Positions 8,796-17,160 of a stretch of 64,000 nt of DNA are shown in pieces. The position numbers and the translations under genes were made by a program. Source of the DNA: Kitasatospora acidiphila. Lineage in GTDB: Bacteria; Actinomycetota; Actinomycetes; Streptomycetales; Streptomycetaceae. The DNA is taken from the NCBI RefSeq assembly GCF_006636205.1, contig NZ_VIGB01000003.1, forward strand, positions 6,202,501 through 6,266,500, written 5' to 3'. Numbering within the stretch: position 1 is the stretch's first letter; the number at the start of each line of letters is the position of its first letter. The notes beneath the pieces were generated by a model. That model was not told the DNA's origin. It saw only the letters and a program-made list of their open reading frames with translations, and ran no database searches.

Positions 8796-9057
8796 TCCGA
8801 ACGCAGGTCCGGGCCCCGAGAAGGGGTTCCTGGCCAGGCGACACGCCTGGGGAGCCCGACCGAAACTGTAGGGCACGACGCGCCCGCGGCACGGTGCGCA
8901 ACGCCGAGATTCACCCTACGGCGGACATTCCGGCGACCCGGTGCTGACGGGCGACTGGTGGAGCCGGTTCGGGCGGGCCGCTGACGTTGCGCCAGAAGGA
9001 TGATCTTTCCGTCGCCGGGTTGTATGCGCACAGTGGCGCTGTGTGATCGTTTGTCAC

Positions 9058-9375
9058 ATGCGACGTATGGCCCTCTCCGCACTGTTCGCCGCCGCCACCC
9101 TGGTCGGGATGGCCGCCGCGCCCGCTCAGGCCGCCTCCGGTCAGGTGGTGGTCTACAGCACCCAGCTCCGGCCGCTGGACGTCTACAAGGACCCGCACGG
9201 CTGCACCAAGCTGCCACTCGACGCGCATGTGCTGGACAACCTGACCGACTCCACCATCACGGTCTACACCGACCCGTACTGCACCTTCCCGCTCACCGAG
9301 AACGCGCTCACCCTCGGGCAGCTCAAGCCCGGGCACGGTACGCACGTCTCGGGGACGGGCAGCTTCAAGGCCTGA
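9058..9375 (+). CDS. Small secreted protein, unrecognised
   Basis: A 105-residue product with a Sec signal peptide: MRRMALSA, a hydrophobic stretch, and the cleavage-like motif APAQAAS near residue 25. The mature part has two cysteines (DPHGCTK and DPYCTFP) that could form one disulfide. I chose the ATG at 9058 because it begins directly with the basic n-region; a GTG at 9043 would add five residues. I do not recognise a family. It is the first core-like gene to the right of the tRNA fragment. Confidence 0.7.
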   Translation: MRRMALSALFAAATLVGMAAAPAQAASGQVVVYSTQLRPLDVYKDPHGCTKLPLDAHVLDNLTDSTITVYTDPYCTFPLTENALTLGQLKPGHGTHVSGTGSFKA

Positions 9376-9540
9376 CGGGCCGTCGAACGGCGGCCGCCGG
9401 GGGATGGCAGGGCTCCGCCGGGCGGGGCCTCCCACCGGTCCGGCGTCGGAGGCGCTGACGCCGGTCCGGGCGCGGCCGACCGAGGGGCGGCGGCGGGACT
9501 CCAGGTCCCGTCGCCGCCCCTTCACGCGCGGCCGGCCCGC

Positions 9541-9825
9541 TCAGCCGAGCCGGTCCGCCAGCCACCGGGCGCCGCGCACCAGGGCCGCGCGACGGCGCCC
9601 GCGGCGCGAGTTCCCCCGGGCCTGCTGCGGGATGGCGCCCGGCGGCGCGGCGGCCAGCGAGGCCAGCCGGGCGGCGGCGCGGGCCAGGTCGGCGCGCAGG
9701 CGGCGCCGCCGGCCTGGGTCGGTGGTGTGCTGCAGGGCCGCGTGCAGCCCTTCTATCTCGGCGACGGCGGCGGCCAGTCGCAGCGAGTCTGCGGAGTTGG
9801 CGGACCGGTGGTCCCCCCACGGCAT
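9541..9825 (-). CDS. Small basic helical protein downstream of the LCP gene, unrecognised
   Basis: The frame from ATG 9825 encodes 94 residues beginning MPWGDHRSANSADSLRLA, then an Ala/Arg-rich helical region with alternating charges (LHAALQHTTDPGRRRRLRAD) and a basic C-terminus. It starts 61 bases after the LCP gene ends and shares its strand, so the two may be co-transcribed. No family is recognised. Length and context support a gene, but an overlapping longer frame upstream makes the start uncertain. Confidence 0.5.
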   Translation of the reverse strand: MPWGDHRSANSADSLRLAAAVAEIEGLHAALQHTTDPGRRRRLRADLARAAARLASLAAAPPGAIPQQARGNSRRGRRRAALVRGARWLADRLG

Positions 9826-9886
9826 GGTCAGCGCTGTTCCCTTCGATCGGGTCCTTCGTGGTTCCTTGGGACGGGGACTGGGCGGC

Positions 9887-11521
9887 TCAGCCGTAACTGA
9901 GGCCGGAACACGGGTCGGTGTCGGCGGGTCTGATGTTCTGCGTGATGCCGCTCGGCAGTCCGGTCGGCGAGGCACTGGTCGAGGCACCGGCCGCGGCGCG
10001 GGTCGAGCCCTGGGCGGAGGCGGCTGCCGAGCCGGCGGACTGGCCGTCGGAGGGGCCGTCGGTCGCCGTGGCGTCGGGCGAGTCGTCGTCGGCGACCGGG
10101 CTGCCGGACTCGCTGGGCAGGGCGGCGGCGTAGTCGGCGCCGACGGTGACGGTCAGGGCGGTGACCGATGGACCCGCCACGGCCTGGGCGCCCGGGAAGT
10201 ACCGGGCCAGCTGTTCGGCGGCCGCCTGCTTGCCCGCCGGGTACTCGACGACCGTGACGGCGCGCTGGATCCCGTTGGGGTCCGTGCCGACATCGCGGTA
10301 GCCGCGGGTCCGCAGCAGCTCCGCCACCTGGAGCGACAGCCCGGGGACGGGGCTGCCGTTCTGCACCACGATCGGCACGGTCAGGTCGCCGGACGGGCCG
10401 GCCGTGGGGGCCGGCGTGCTGCTCGGGCGGTCGGCGGCACGGTCGTTCAGGGTGCGGTCCTGGCGCAGCAGCGTCCACAGCGTGTCGACGTCCGGGTGGA
10501 TCAGCGCCACCCGTTCTCCCGCGTACCGCCACGGCGCGGTCACGAAGTTCACGTCGGCGAGTTCGATCGACCGCAGTGAGCGGATGAACGAGGCCAGCTT
10601 CAGCGGGCTGCCCAGGCCCTGATCGACCGTCAGTGACTTGGTGGCGGCGTCGGCCAGCGGGAGCAGGGCGGTCAGGTCGAAGCCCTTGGCCTGGATCTTC
10701 TTGATCAGCGAGGCCAGGAAGGCCTGCTGACGCTTCATCCGGCCGATGTCCGAGCCGTCCCCGAGCCCGTGGCGCGCCCGCACGAAGTCCAGTGCGCTCT
10801 GCCCGCTGACCGTCTGCAGGCCCTTCTTCAGGTGGATCCCGAAGCCGTCCACGTCATCGGGCACGCAGACCTGCACGCCACCGACCGCGCTGGTCATCGC
10901 GGCGAAGCCCTTGAAGTCGACCACCACGGTGTGGTGCACCCGCAGTCCGGTCATGGTCTCCAGGGTGTTCTGGCTGCACGCCGGGTTGCCGGTCGGGGAA
11001 GAGCCCACCGAGAACGCCGAGTTGAACATCTGGTCGTGTTGCGGCTCGGTCCACTTGCCGCCCGGCAGCAGGCAGGGCGGGATGTCCACCAGGGCGTCGC
11101 GGGGGATCGAGACGGCCACCGCGTGGCGGTGGTCGGCGTAGACGTGCAGCAGGATGGCGGTGTCGGAGTTGCCCGCGCCGATGTCGCCGCCGGCCAGGGC
11201 GTTGTTGCCGTCGGCCCGGCTGTCCGAGCCGAGCACCAGCACGTTGACCGGGGTGTTGCCGGACCCGTCCGACGGACCGTCAGGAGGGCGGTGGGAGGAG
11301 AGGCCGGCGCTGGAGAAGATCGAGAGGTTGCCGTCGAGCCGTTCGTAGAACCAGAAGCCGGCCCCGGCTGTTCCCAGCACCAGGGCAGCCGCGGTCACCA
11401 CGGCGACCTTCGCCAGTCGGCGGCGCCGTGGGTGGGCAGCTGACGGTTCAGCGCTTAGGCTGGTGGTTTCCACTCCGTCCTGGGCGTGTTGCTCCCCGGG
11501 ATTGGCCTCGGGATCGGTCAT
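9887..11521 (-). CDS. LCP (LytR-CpsA-Psr) family cell-wall ligase with C-terminal LytR_C domain
   Basis: LCP enzymes transfer lipid-linked polymers such as teichoic acids or glycans to peptidoglycan outside the membrane. The 544-residue product has a cytoplasmic tail of about 35 residues, one membrane segment (VAVVTAAALVLGTAGAGFWF, about 38-57), the LCP domain (VLVLGSDSRAD near 97, SDTAILLHV, SIPRDALVDI with the catalytic-site Arg) and a LytR_C domain (VPIVVQNGSPVPGLSLQVAE). The tail is Ser/Ala/Thr-rich. It lies near a SEDS glycosyltransferase gene on the same strand, a cell-envelope context. Confidence 0.92.
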   Translation of the reverse strand: MTDPEANPGEQHAQDGVETTSLSAEPSAAHPRRRRLAKVAVVTAAALVLGTAGAGFWFYERLDGNLSIFSSAGLSSHRPPDGPSDGSGNTPVNVLVLGSDSRADGNNALAGGDIGAGNSDTAILLHVYADHRHAVAVSIPRDALVDIPPCLLPGGKWTEPQHDQMFNSAFSVGSSPTGNPACSQNTLETMTGLRVHHTVVVDFKGFAAMTSAVGGVQVCVPDDVDGFGIHLKKGLQTVSGQSALDFVRARHGLGDGSDIGRMKRQQAFLASLIKKIQAKGFDLTALLPLADAATKSLTVDQGLGSPLKLASFIRSLRSIELADVNFVTAPWRYAGERVALIHPDVDTLWTLLRQDRTLNDRAADRPSSTPAPTAGPSGDLTVPIVVQNGSPVPGLSLQVAELLRTRGYRDVGTDPNGIQRAVTVVEYPAGKQAAAEQLARYFPGAQAVAGPSVTALTVTVGADYAAALPSESGSPVADDDSPDATATDGPSDGQSAGSAAASAQGSTRAAAGASTSASPTGLPSGITQNIRPADTDPCSGLSYG

Positions 11522-11702
11522 GGGGCTGTCTTTCGCGCGGTTGCCGACAGATCAGTGGGCCGGCGGCTCCTCCGGGGCCGGTCGGGAGGACGGTCCGGCC
11601 GAATGATCCGGTTGCACACTTGCGCAATTTAGCAAGTTTTGGGCATGCCGCATACCCCCGACAACCGTGTTGGCGGAGGATGCGGCTATTCGGCGCAGGA
11701 AA

Positions 11703-13439
11703 TCAGAACGTGGGAGTGTCGGGCTGCGTGCCGGTTGACGGCAGGTCAGGCGTGCCCGGCATGCCGGGTGTGCCCGGGATCCCCGGCATGCCGGGCACAC
11801 CGTGAGCACCGGGCGCGCCGGGAGCGCCGGAGCGGTTCGCGGTGCCGTGCACCGTCGGCGCGCCGTACGGCGGCGGGGTGGGCGCGGCCGGTGCGGTGGG
11901 CGCGGCGGCCTCGCGCGGGGTGGCCCGCAGGTACATGGTGTCGTCGTCGCGCGCCTCGCCCTGGCCCGGCACCGTCCCGGCGGCCGGGGTGGCGGGCGTC
12001 GCGGCGACGGTCGGCTTGGGCGGCGCGATGACGCCGGAGGACTCCGGCTGCGGCTCCAGCTCGTTCCGTCCGGCGGCGTCGCTGAGCTTCAGCATGATGC
12101 CGGTGAGCAGCCAGTTGGCCAGCGTCGACGAACCACCGGCGGCCAGGAACGGCAGCGCCTTGCCGGTCAGCGGGATCAGGCCGCTGACGCCGCCGACCAC
12201 CACGAAGACCTGCAGCCCCACCGCGCTGGCGAGGCCGGTGGCGAGCAGCTTGCCGAACGGGTCGGAGAGCGCGATCGCGGTCTTCAGCCCGCGCTGCACG
12301 AAGAGCCCGTAGACCAGCAGCACGGCCGTGACGCCGGCCAGGCCCAGCTCCTCGCCGACCGTGGTGAAGATGAAGTCGCTGCGGCCGGCGAAGCTGATCA
12401 GCCAGGGCCGGCCGCTGCCCAGCCCGGTGCCGGTGAGGTGGCCGGTGCCGAAGCTGAACAGCGCCTCGGCCGGCTGGTTGGAGATCAGCGCCGGGTCGTG
12501 GTGCGCCTTGTAGTAGTCCAGCGGGTGCAGCCACGCCACCACGCGGCCGTGCACGTGCGGCTCGATGGAGCCGACCACCGCGGCGCCGCCGACCGCCATC
12601 AGCAGGCCGAGGATCGTCCAGCTGGTCCGCTCGGTGGCCACGTAGAGCATCACGATGAAGACGCCGAAGAAGATCAGCGAGGTGCCCAGGTCGCGTTCGA
12701 AGATCAGCACCAGCAGGCTGATCACCCAGATCGCCAGCACCGGCCCGAGGTTGCGCATCCGCGGCAGGCTCATGCCCATGACCTTGCGGCCGACCAGCGC
12801 CAGCGCGTCCCGGCTCATCATCAGGTAGCCCGCGAAGAAGACGCAGATCGCCAGCTTCACGAACTCGTCCGGCTCCAGCTGCGGCAGGCCCGGGATCTTG
12901 ATCCAGCGCTTGGCGCCGAAGTCGTCGCCGGGGAAGAAGGCGGGCGCGGCCAGCAGCACCAGCCCGCCGACCATCACGATGTAGACGTAGCGCTGGAAGA
13001 ACCGGTGGTGCTTGACGAAGGCGATCATCGCCATCGCGATCGGCACCGAGATGAAGAGGAACTGCACCTGCGAGGGCGCGGCCGGGAGCTTCTGGTAGTC
13101 GCCCTTGGCGGAGTGGATGATCGCGTAGGACTGGTCCAGCCGGTTGAGCAGCACCAGGCCGAGCCCGTTGAGCAGCACCGCGCAGGGCAGGATCAGCGGG
13201 TCCGCGTACCGGGCGTACTTGCGCATCACCAGGTGCGCGCCGAACACCAGCACGGTGAAGGAGGCCCCGTAGACCAGCAGCCCCGGTGGCATCTTGTTGT
13301 TCATCGCCAGGTCGGCGTCGATGTAGGCGAACAGGCAGATCGCGAGCGCGAAGGCCAACAGCGCCGCCTCGATGTTGCGCCGCCGGTCGGCCCCGCGTTG
13401 GCCCTCGGCACGCTGGCTGGCCCGTTGGCTGCCTATCAC
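11703..13439 (-). CDS. SEDS family peptidoglycan glycosyltransferase (FtsW/RodA/SpoVE) with collagen-like tail
   Basis: SEDS proteins polymerise lipid II into glycan strands, working with a class B PBP. The product has about ten membrane segments, the signature FERDLGTSLIFFGVF (a key Asp lies in a neighbouring loop), and the C-terminal GKALPFLAAGGSSTLANW motif. I chose the GTG at 13439 because GGGGAG sits five bases upstream. A start at 13463 would add eight residues. The cytoplasmic tail of about 130 residues is Pro/Ala-rich and ends in collagen-like Gly-Pro triplets (GVPGMPGIPGTPGMPGTP), unusual for the family. Whether it is FtsW-like or RodA-like cannot be settled here, because no PBP gene is adjacent. 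Confidence 0.9.
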   Translation of the reverse strand: MIGSQRASQRAEGQRGADRRRNIEAALLAFALAICLFAYIDADLAMNNKMPPGLLVYGASFTVLVFGAHLVMRKYARYADPLILPCAVLLNGLGLVLLNRLDQSYAIIHSAKGDYQKLPAAPSQVQFLFISVPIAMAMIAFVKHHRFFQRYVYIVMVGGLVLLAAPAFFPGDDFGAKRWIKIPGLPQLEPDEFVKLAICVFFAGYLMMSRDALALVGRKVMGMSLPRMRNLGPVLAIWVISLLVLIFERDLGTSLIFFGVFIVMLYVATERTSWTILGLLMAVGGAAVVGSIEPHVHGRVVAWLHPLDYYKAHHDPALISNQPAEALFSFGTGHLTGTGLGSGRPWLISFAGRSDFIFTTVGEELGLAGVTAVLLVYGLFVQRGLKTAIALSDPFGKLLATGLASAVGLQVFVVVGGVSGLIPLTGKALPFLAAGGSSTLANWLLTGIMLKLSDAAGRNELEPQPESSGVIAPPKPTVAATPATPAAGTVPGQGEARDDDTMYLRATPREAAAPTAPAAPTPPPYGAPTVHGTANRSGAPGAPGAHGVPGMPGIPGTPGMPGTPDLPSTGTQPDTPTF

Positions 13440-13605
13440 ACGAACTCCCCACCGGCACGGCACTCTGGACCGGCGAATTCTCGCATGCCGCGCCGGGTGG
13501 CCTGATCACCGACCCGAGACCAAGGGGGCGTGTACCGCGACCTACGCGCCGGGGGGCGGCGCGGCTAGACTGAGCCGCCGTACAACAGGGAGAGGGGTAG
13601 CACGG

Positions 13606-13962
13606 ATGACGGGCTGGAGCAGGCTCGACGACCCCTCGCCACAGCTGCTGCAGCAGGCAGCCGCCTCCTTCGGTCTGCTCGCCTCCACCATGCGGCTGCA
13701 CATCGTCTGGGTGCTCAGCCAGGGCGAGGCCGACGTCGGCACCCTGGCCGACCGGGTCGGCGGCACCCTGCAGGCGGTCAGCCAGCACCTGGCCAAGCTC
13801 AAGCTGGCCGGCATCGTCTCCAACCGCCGCGAGGGCCGCCGCCAGGTCTACGGCGTCGAGGACCCGCAGGTGGCCACCCTGGTCCGGCTGATGGTCGAGA
13901 ACCTGGACGCCGCCGAGACGCCGCTCGCCGAGGTCCGGCGCCTGCGGAGCAGCGATGGCTGA
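13606..13962 (+). CDS. ArsR-type winged-helix regulator
   Basis: A 118-residue HTH repressor of the ArsR/SmtB class, with the recognition helix in TLQAVSQHLAKLKLAGIVSNRREGRRQVYGV. Such proteins often repress metal or metalloid export and release DNA on metal binding. I see no cysteine cluster, so the ligand is unclear. The ATG at 13606 follows an AGAGGGG ribosome site. Its stop overlaps the start of the P-type ATPase gene by eight bases, so the two are translationally coupled, and it probably regulates that operon. Confidence 0.9.
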   Translation: MTGWSRLDDPSPQLLQQAAASFGLLASTMRLHIVWVLSQGEADVGTLADRVGGTLQAVSQHLAKLKLAGIVSNRREGRRQVYGVEDPQVATLVRLMVENLDAAETPLAEVRRLRSSDG

Positions 13963-16603
13963 GCGCGCGGCACACCAGCTCCGGCCGGCCCGCAGCCGGC
14001 CGGACGACGGTGTGCCCGCGGCGCTCGGCCCGGCCCGACTGAGCCGGCTGCAGGCACTGCGCGCGCTCGACTCCACGCCCCGCGGCCTGCCGGAGCAGGA
14101 GGCCGAGGACCGCCTCGCCCGGTACGGCGAGAACACCGTGCTCCCCGAGCCCGGACCCGGCCGGCTCCGCCGGATCCGCACCGCCCTCGCCGACCCCTTC
14201 ACCGCGCTGCTCACCGGCCTGGCCGCGGTCTGCGCGGTGATCGGCTCCTGGGGCAGCACCGCGATACTGGGCGCCCTGGTGGCCGCCGCCTGCGCGCTGC
14301 GGCTCACCGACGAGCACCGCGCCGCCACCGCGCTGACCGCGCTGCGGGCGCTGGTGCCGACCACCGCGACGGTGCTGCGCCGGGCCGGCGAGGCGGAGCC
14401 GCTGGCCCGCGAACTGCCCGTCGAGCAGCTGGTGCCCGGCGATGTGGTCCGGCTCACCGCCGGCGACGCGGTTCCCGCGGACCTGCGGCTGCTGCGCGCC
14501 GAAGGGCTGACGCTGGACCAGTCGGCGCTGACCGGAGAGAGCGAGCCGGTGCACCGCGCCGCCGTCGACCTGCCGCCGCCGGCCGCCGCGTCCAGCCCCT
14601 TCGAGGAGCCGCACCTCTGCTTCGCCGGCAGCACCGTGATCACCGGCAGCGCCACCGCGCTGGTGCTCGCCACCGGCACCGGCACCCGGTTCGGCGCCGC
14701 GCACCGGCCCGGCCGGGTCCGCCGGCCGGGGCGCTCGGCCGTGGAGCGCGGAGTGCGCCGGGCGGCGCGGGCGATGATCCTGTTCATGGCCGCCGCCGTC
14801 CCGGCGACCGTGGCGGCCGACACCCTGCTGCACGGCTGGAGCGCCTCGCTGCTGCCGTTCGCGGTGGCCGCCGCGGTCGGCCTCACCCCGGAGCTGCTGC
14901 CGCTGGTGATCAGCGCGGTGCTGGCCCGGGGGAGTGCGGGGCTGCGCCGGGACGGCCTGGTGGTGCGCCAGCTGCCCGTGATCGGCGAACTGGGCGCGCT
15001 CGATGTGCTCTGCCTGGACAAGACCGGCACCCTGACCAGCGGCGAGACCGCGGTGCTCGGCGGCCTCGACCTGGCCGGCGAGCCCGACCAGGAGCCGCTG
15101 CGCTGGGCCGCGCTGGCCGCCGAGGCCGCGCTGCTCGCGGGTGACCCCGGGCTGGCCGCACCGCTGGACGAGGCGCTGCTGGTCACCGCCGACCAGGCCG
15201 GCCTGCTGGACGATCCGGGCCCGGCGGCCGGGGGCACCCCCGTGGTGCTGCCGTTCGATCCGGTGCGGCGCTACGCCGGCGCGGTGCTCAGCGTGCGCGA
15301 CGGCGGGCACCGGCGGCTGCTGGTGGTCAAGGGTGCGCCGGAGGCGGTGCTGGACCGCTGCCCGGGGCTGCCCGAAGAGCAGCGCGCCGCCGCACTGGCC
15401 CTGGTCGAGCGGCAGGCCGCCGCCGGGCGGCGGCTGCTCGCGGTGGCGCTGGCCGAGCAGCCGAAGCTCGGCACCGCGGTGGACTTCAGCGGGCTGCGGC
15501 TGCTGGGCTTCGTGGCCCTGCGGGACGAACCGCTGGCCGGCGCGGCCGCCGCGCTGGCCGAGCTGTCCGGCACCGGGGTCGCGCTCACCGTGCTGACGGG
15601 TGACCACCCGAGCACCGCGCTGCGGCTGTGCGAGCAACTCGGGCTGGCCGTGGACCGGGTGGTGGCGGGCAGCGAGCTGGCCGGGCTGACCGAGGCCGAA
15701 GTGGCCGCGGCGGCGGCCCGCGGGGCGCTGTTCGCGCGCTGCGACCCGGAGCAGAAGGCCGCCGTGGTGCGGGCGCTGCGCCGGGCCGGACACACCGTGG
15801 GGTTCCTCGGCGACGGGGTCAACGACGTGCCGGCGCTGCGGGCGGCGGACATCGGCTTCGCCACCCCGGGGGCCGTCGGCGCCGCCCGCGCCTGGGCGGA
15901 CGTGCTGCTCGGCGGCACCGACCTGGCGCGGCTGGGCCGGGCGCTGTCGGCCGGCCGGGAGGGGGTCGCCCGGGTCGCCGCCTATCTGCGGATCGCGCTC
16001 TCCTGCAACCTGGGCAACGCGATCTCGATGCTGGCCGGCGGGGTGCTGCTGCCGTTCCTGCCGATGCTGCCGGCCCAGGTGCTGCTGCAGAACGTCTGCT
16101 TCGACGCGGCGCAGCTCTCGTTCGCGGTCTCGGGGCGCGCCACCGGGCCCGGCAGCCGGCCGGTGCGGCTGCGCTGGGGGGCGCTGGCGGTCTTCGCGGT
16201 CGGCTTCGGGCTGCTCAACTCGGTGGCCGACGTGGCGCTCTTCGTGGTGATGCGCCGGGTCACCGGCGGGTTCGCCGGGCCGGACGCGGAGGGCATGTTC
16301 CACACCGCGTGGTTCAGCGAGAACCTGCTCACCCAGGCGCTGGCCCTGCCGGCGCTGTACGGGCTGACCGGGGCGCGGCTGCGGCCGCCGCGCCCGGTCT
16401 GGTGCGCGGCGGCGGCGCTGGCGGTGCTGGGGGTGCTGCTGCCGGAGCTGCCGTTCGGGGCGCACCTGGGCTTCGCGGCACTGCCGGTCGGCGCGGTCGG
16501 CCCGCTCGCGCTGGTGGTGCTGGGCTACGGGGTGCTGCTGCTGGCCGCCCGGCGGCTCTGGCGGCTGCTCGCGATCTGGGACGGGCGGCGGCAGGCCGGC
16601 TGA
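13955..16603 (+). CDS. P-type cation-transporting ATPase, MgtA-like
   Basis: An 882-residue membrane pump. The N-terminal cation-ATPase domain (RLSRLQALRALDSTPRGL) is followed by the actuator TGES motif, the phosphorylation site DKTGTLTSG (Asp about 355), the nucleotide-binding domain, the hinge GDGVNDVPALRAADIG, and C-terminal membrane segments. Overall form resembles Mg2+-importing P3B pumps (MgtA/MgtB). Coupling to an ArsR regulator would also suit a heavy-metal pump, but the heavy-metal CPC membrane motif is absent. Substrate is therefore inferred. The start overlaps the regulator stop (ATGGCTGA). Confidence 0.9.
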   Translation: MAERAAHQLRPARSRPDDGVPAALGPARLSRLQALRALDSTPRGLPEQEAEDRLARYGENTVLPEPGPGRLRRIRTALADPFTALLTGLAAVCAVIGSWGSTAILGALVAAACALRLTDEHRAATALTALRALVPTTATVLRRAGEAEPLARELPVEQLVPGDVVRLTAGDAVPADLRLLRAEGLTLDQSALTGESEPVHRAAVDLPPPAAASSPFEEPHLCFAGSTVITGSATALVLATGTGTRFGAAHRPGRVRRPGRSAVERGVRRAARAMILFMAAAVPATVAADTLLHGWSASLLPFAVAAAVGLTPELLPLVISAVLARGSAGLRRDGLVVRQLPVIGELGALDVLCLDKTGTLTSGETAVLGGLDLAGEPDQEPLRWAALAAEAALLAGDPGLAAPLDEALLVTADQAGLLDDPGPAAGGTPVVLPFDPVRRYAGAVLSVRDGGHRRLLVVKGAPEAVLDRCPGLPEEQRAAALALVERQAAAGRRLLAVALAEQPKLGTAVDFSGLRLLGFVALRDEPLAGAAAALAELSGTGVALTVLTGDHPSTALRLCEQLGLAVDRVVAGSELAGLTEAEVAAAAARGALFARCDPEQKAAVVRALRRAGHTVGFLGDGVNDVPALRAADIGFATPGAVGAARAWADVLLGGTDLARLGRALSAGREGVARVAAYLRIALSCNLGNAISMLAGGVLLPFLPMLPAQVLLQNVCFDAAQLSFAVSGRATGPGSRPVRLRWGALAVFAVGFGLLNSVADVALFVVMRRVTGGFAGPDAEGMFHTAWFSENLLTQALALPALYGLTGARLRPPRPVWCAAAALAVLGVLLPELPFGAHLGFAALPVGAVGPLALVVLGYGVLLLAARRLWRLLAIWDGRRQAG

Positions 16604-16609
16604 CGGGGC

Positions 16610-17056
16610 TCAGCCCTGGGCGCCGGTCAGCATCCGGTTCAGCAGGTCGCGCAGCGTCCGGCGCTCCTCCAGGGGGAGGGCGGCCAGCGGCTCGCGGGCG
16701 AAGTGCAGGGAGCTGCGCAGTTCGGCGGAGGCGGTCCGGCCGGCCTCGGTGGCGGCGACCAGCTTGACCCGGCGGTCCTGCGGGTCGGCCTCGCGGGTGA
16801 CGAAGCCGCGGGTCTCCAGCCGGTCGACGATGCCGGTGATGTTGGACGGCTCGCAGCTGAGCGTCTGCGCGATCCGCCGCATCGGCAGCGGACCGTAGCG
16901 CAGCAGGGCGAGCACCTTGGCCTGGGCGCCGGTGAGCGAGCGGGCCTGGGCGGCCTCCTCGTACTCCCGGTGGAAGACGGCCACCAGCCCCGCCATCAGT
17001 TCGACCACGTCGCGGGTCAGCTGCTCTTCGTCGAGCTGCTCCTCGTTGCTCTCCAT
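16610..17056 (-). CDS. MarR family transcriptional regulator
   Basis: A 148-residue MarR protein with the winged helix MRRIAQTLSCEPSNITGIVDRLETRGFVTREADPQDRRVK, where the DxRxxK wing is clear. It is divergent from the NADP-dependent oxidoreductase at 17161, with repeated CCTGAA/TTCAGG sites between them. The likely role is repression of itself and of the oxidoreductase in response to an electrophile or phenolic ligand. Length is normal for the family. Confidence 0.92.
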   Translation of the reverse strand: MESNEEQLDEEQLTRDVVELMAGLVAVFHREYEEAAQARSLTGAQAKVLALLRYGPLPMRRIAQTLSCEPSNITGIVDRLETRGFVTREADPQDRRVKLVAATEAGRTASAELRSSLHFAREPLAALPLEERRTLRDLLNRMLTGAQG

Positions 17057-17068
17057 GAAGTCATGCTA

Positions 17069-17133
17069 CCTGAATATTTGACATCCTGAACCTTTCAGGT
17101 CCAGGGTTTCCTTGACCTGGTCAACCTTTCAGG
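17069..17133. promoter_or_regulatory. Probable MarR operator cluster between divergent genes
   Basis: A perfect inverted repeat CCTGAA-CCT-TTCAGG lies at 17085-17099. Half sites CCTGAA and TTCAGG lie at 17069-17074 and 17128-17133. A TTGACA box at 17078-17083 overlaps the cluster. Repeated palindromic sites in a 104-base divergent gap fit binding by the neighbouring MarR dimer. Confidence 0.6.
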
Positions 17134-17160
17134 TACCCCCCGCACGCTAGGAGCGCCACC

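Larger units (their letters stand above)
8429..9057. other. Gene-free stretch between the CRISPR array and the core chromosome
   Basis: No convincing gene lies here. It contains three GGTGCA-type direct repeats (8642, 8662, 8714), a tRNA-like 3' fragment (8751-8795), and the upstream region of the small secreted gene at 9058. A minus-strand reading frame at 8608-8901 is translated tRNA sequence and is not a gene. Confidence 0.6.

Noticed and set aside
8608..8901. A 97-codon minus-strand gene
   Set aside because: Its central text (GGTRTHDPGIMSHQPARP) is the translated complement of the tRNA fragment.
11746..15237. A 1163-codon minus-strand frame
   Set aside because: It lies antisense to the P-type ATPase and out of frame with the SEDS gene. 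Composition is the Arg/Ala/Ser-rich pattern of GC shadows.
13799..16465. An 888-codon minus-strand frame
   Set aside because: Antisense shadow of the cation ATPase; no recognisable domain.
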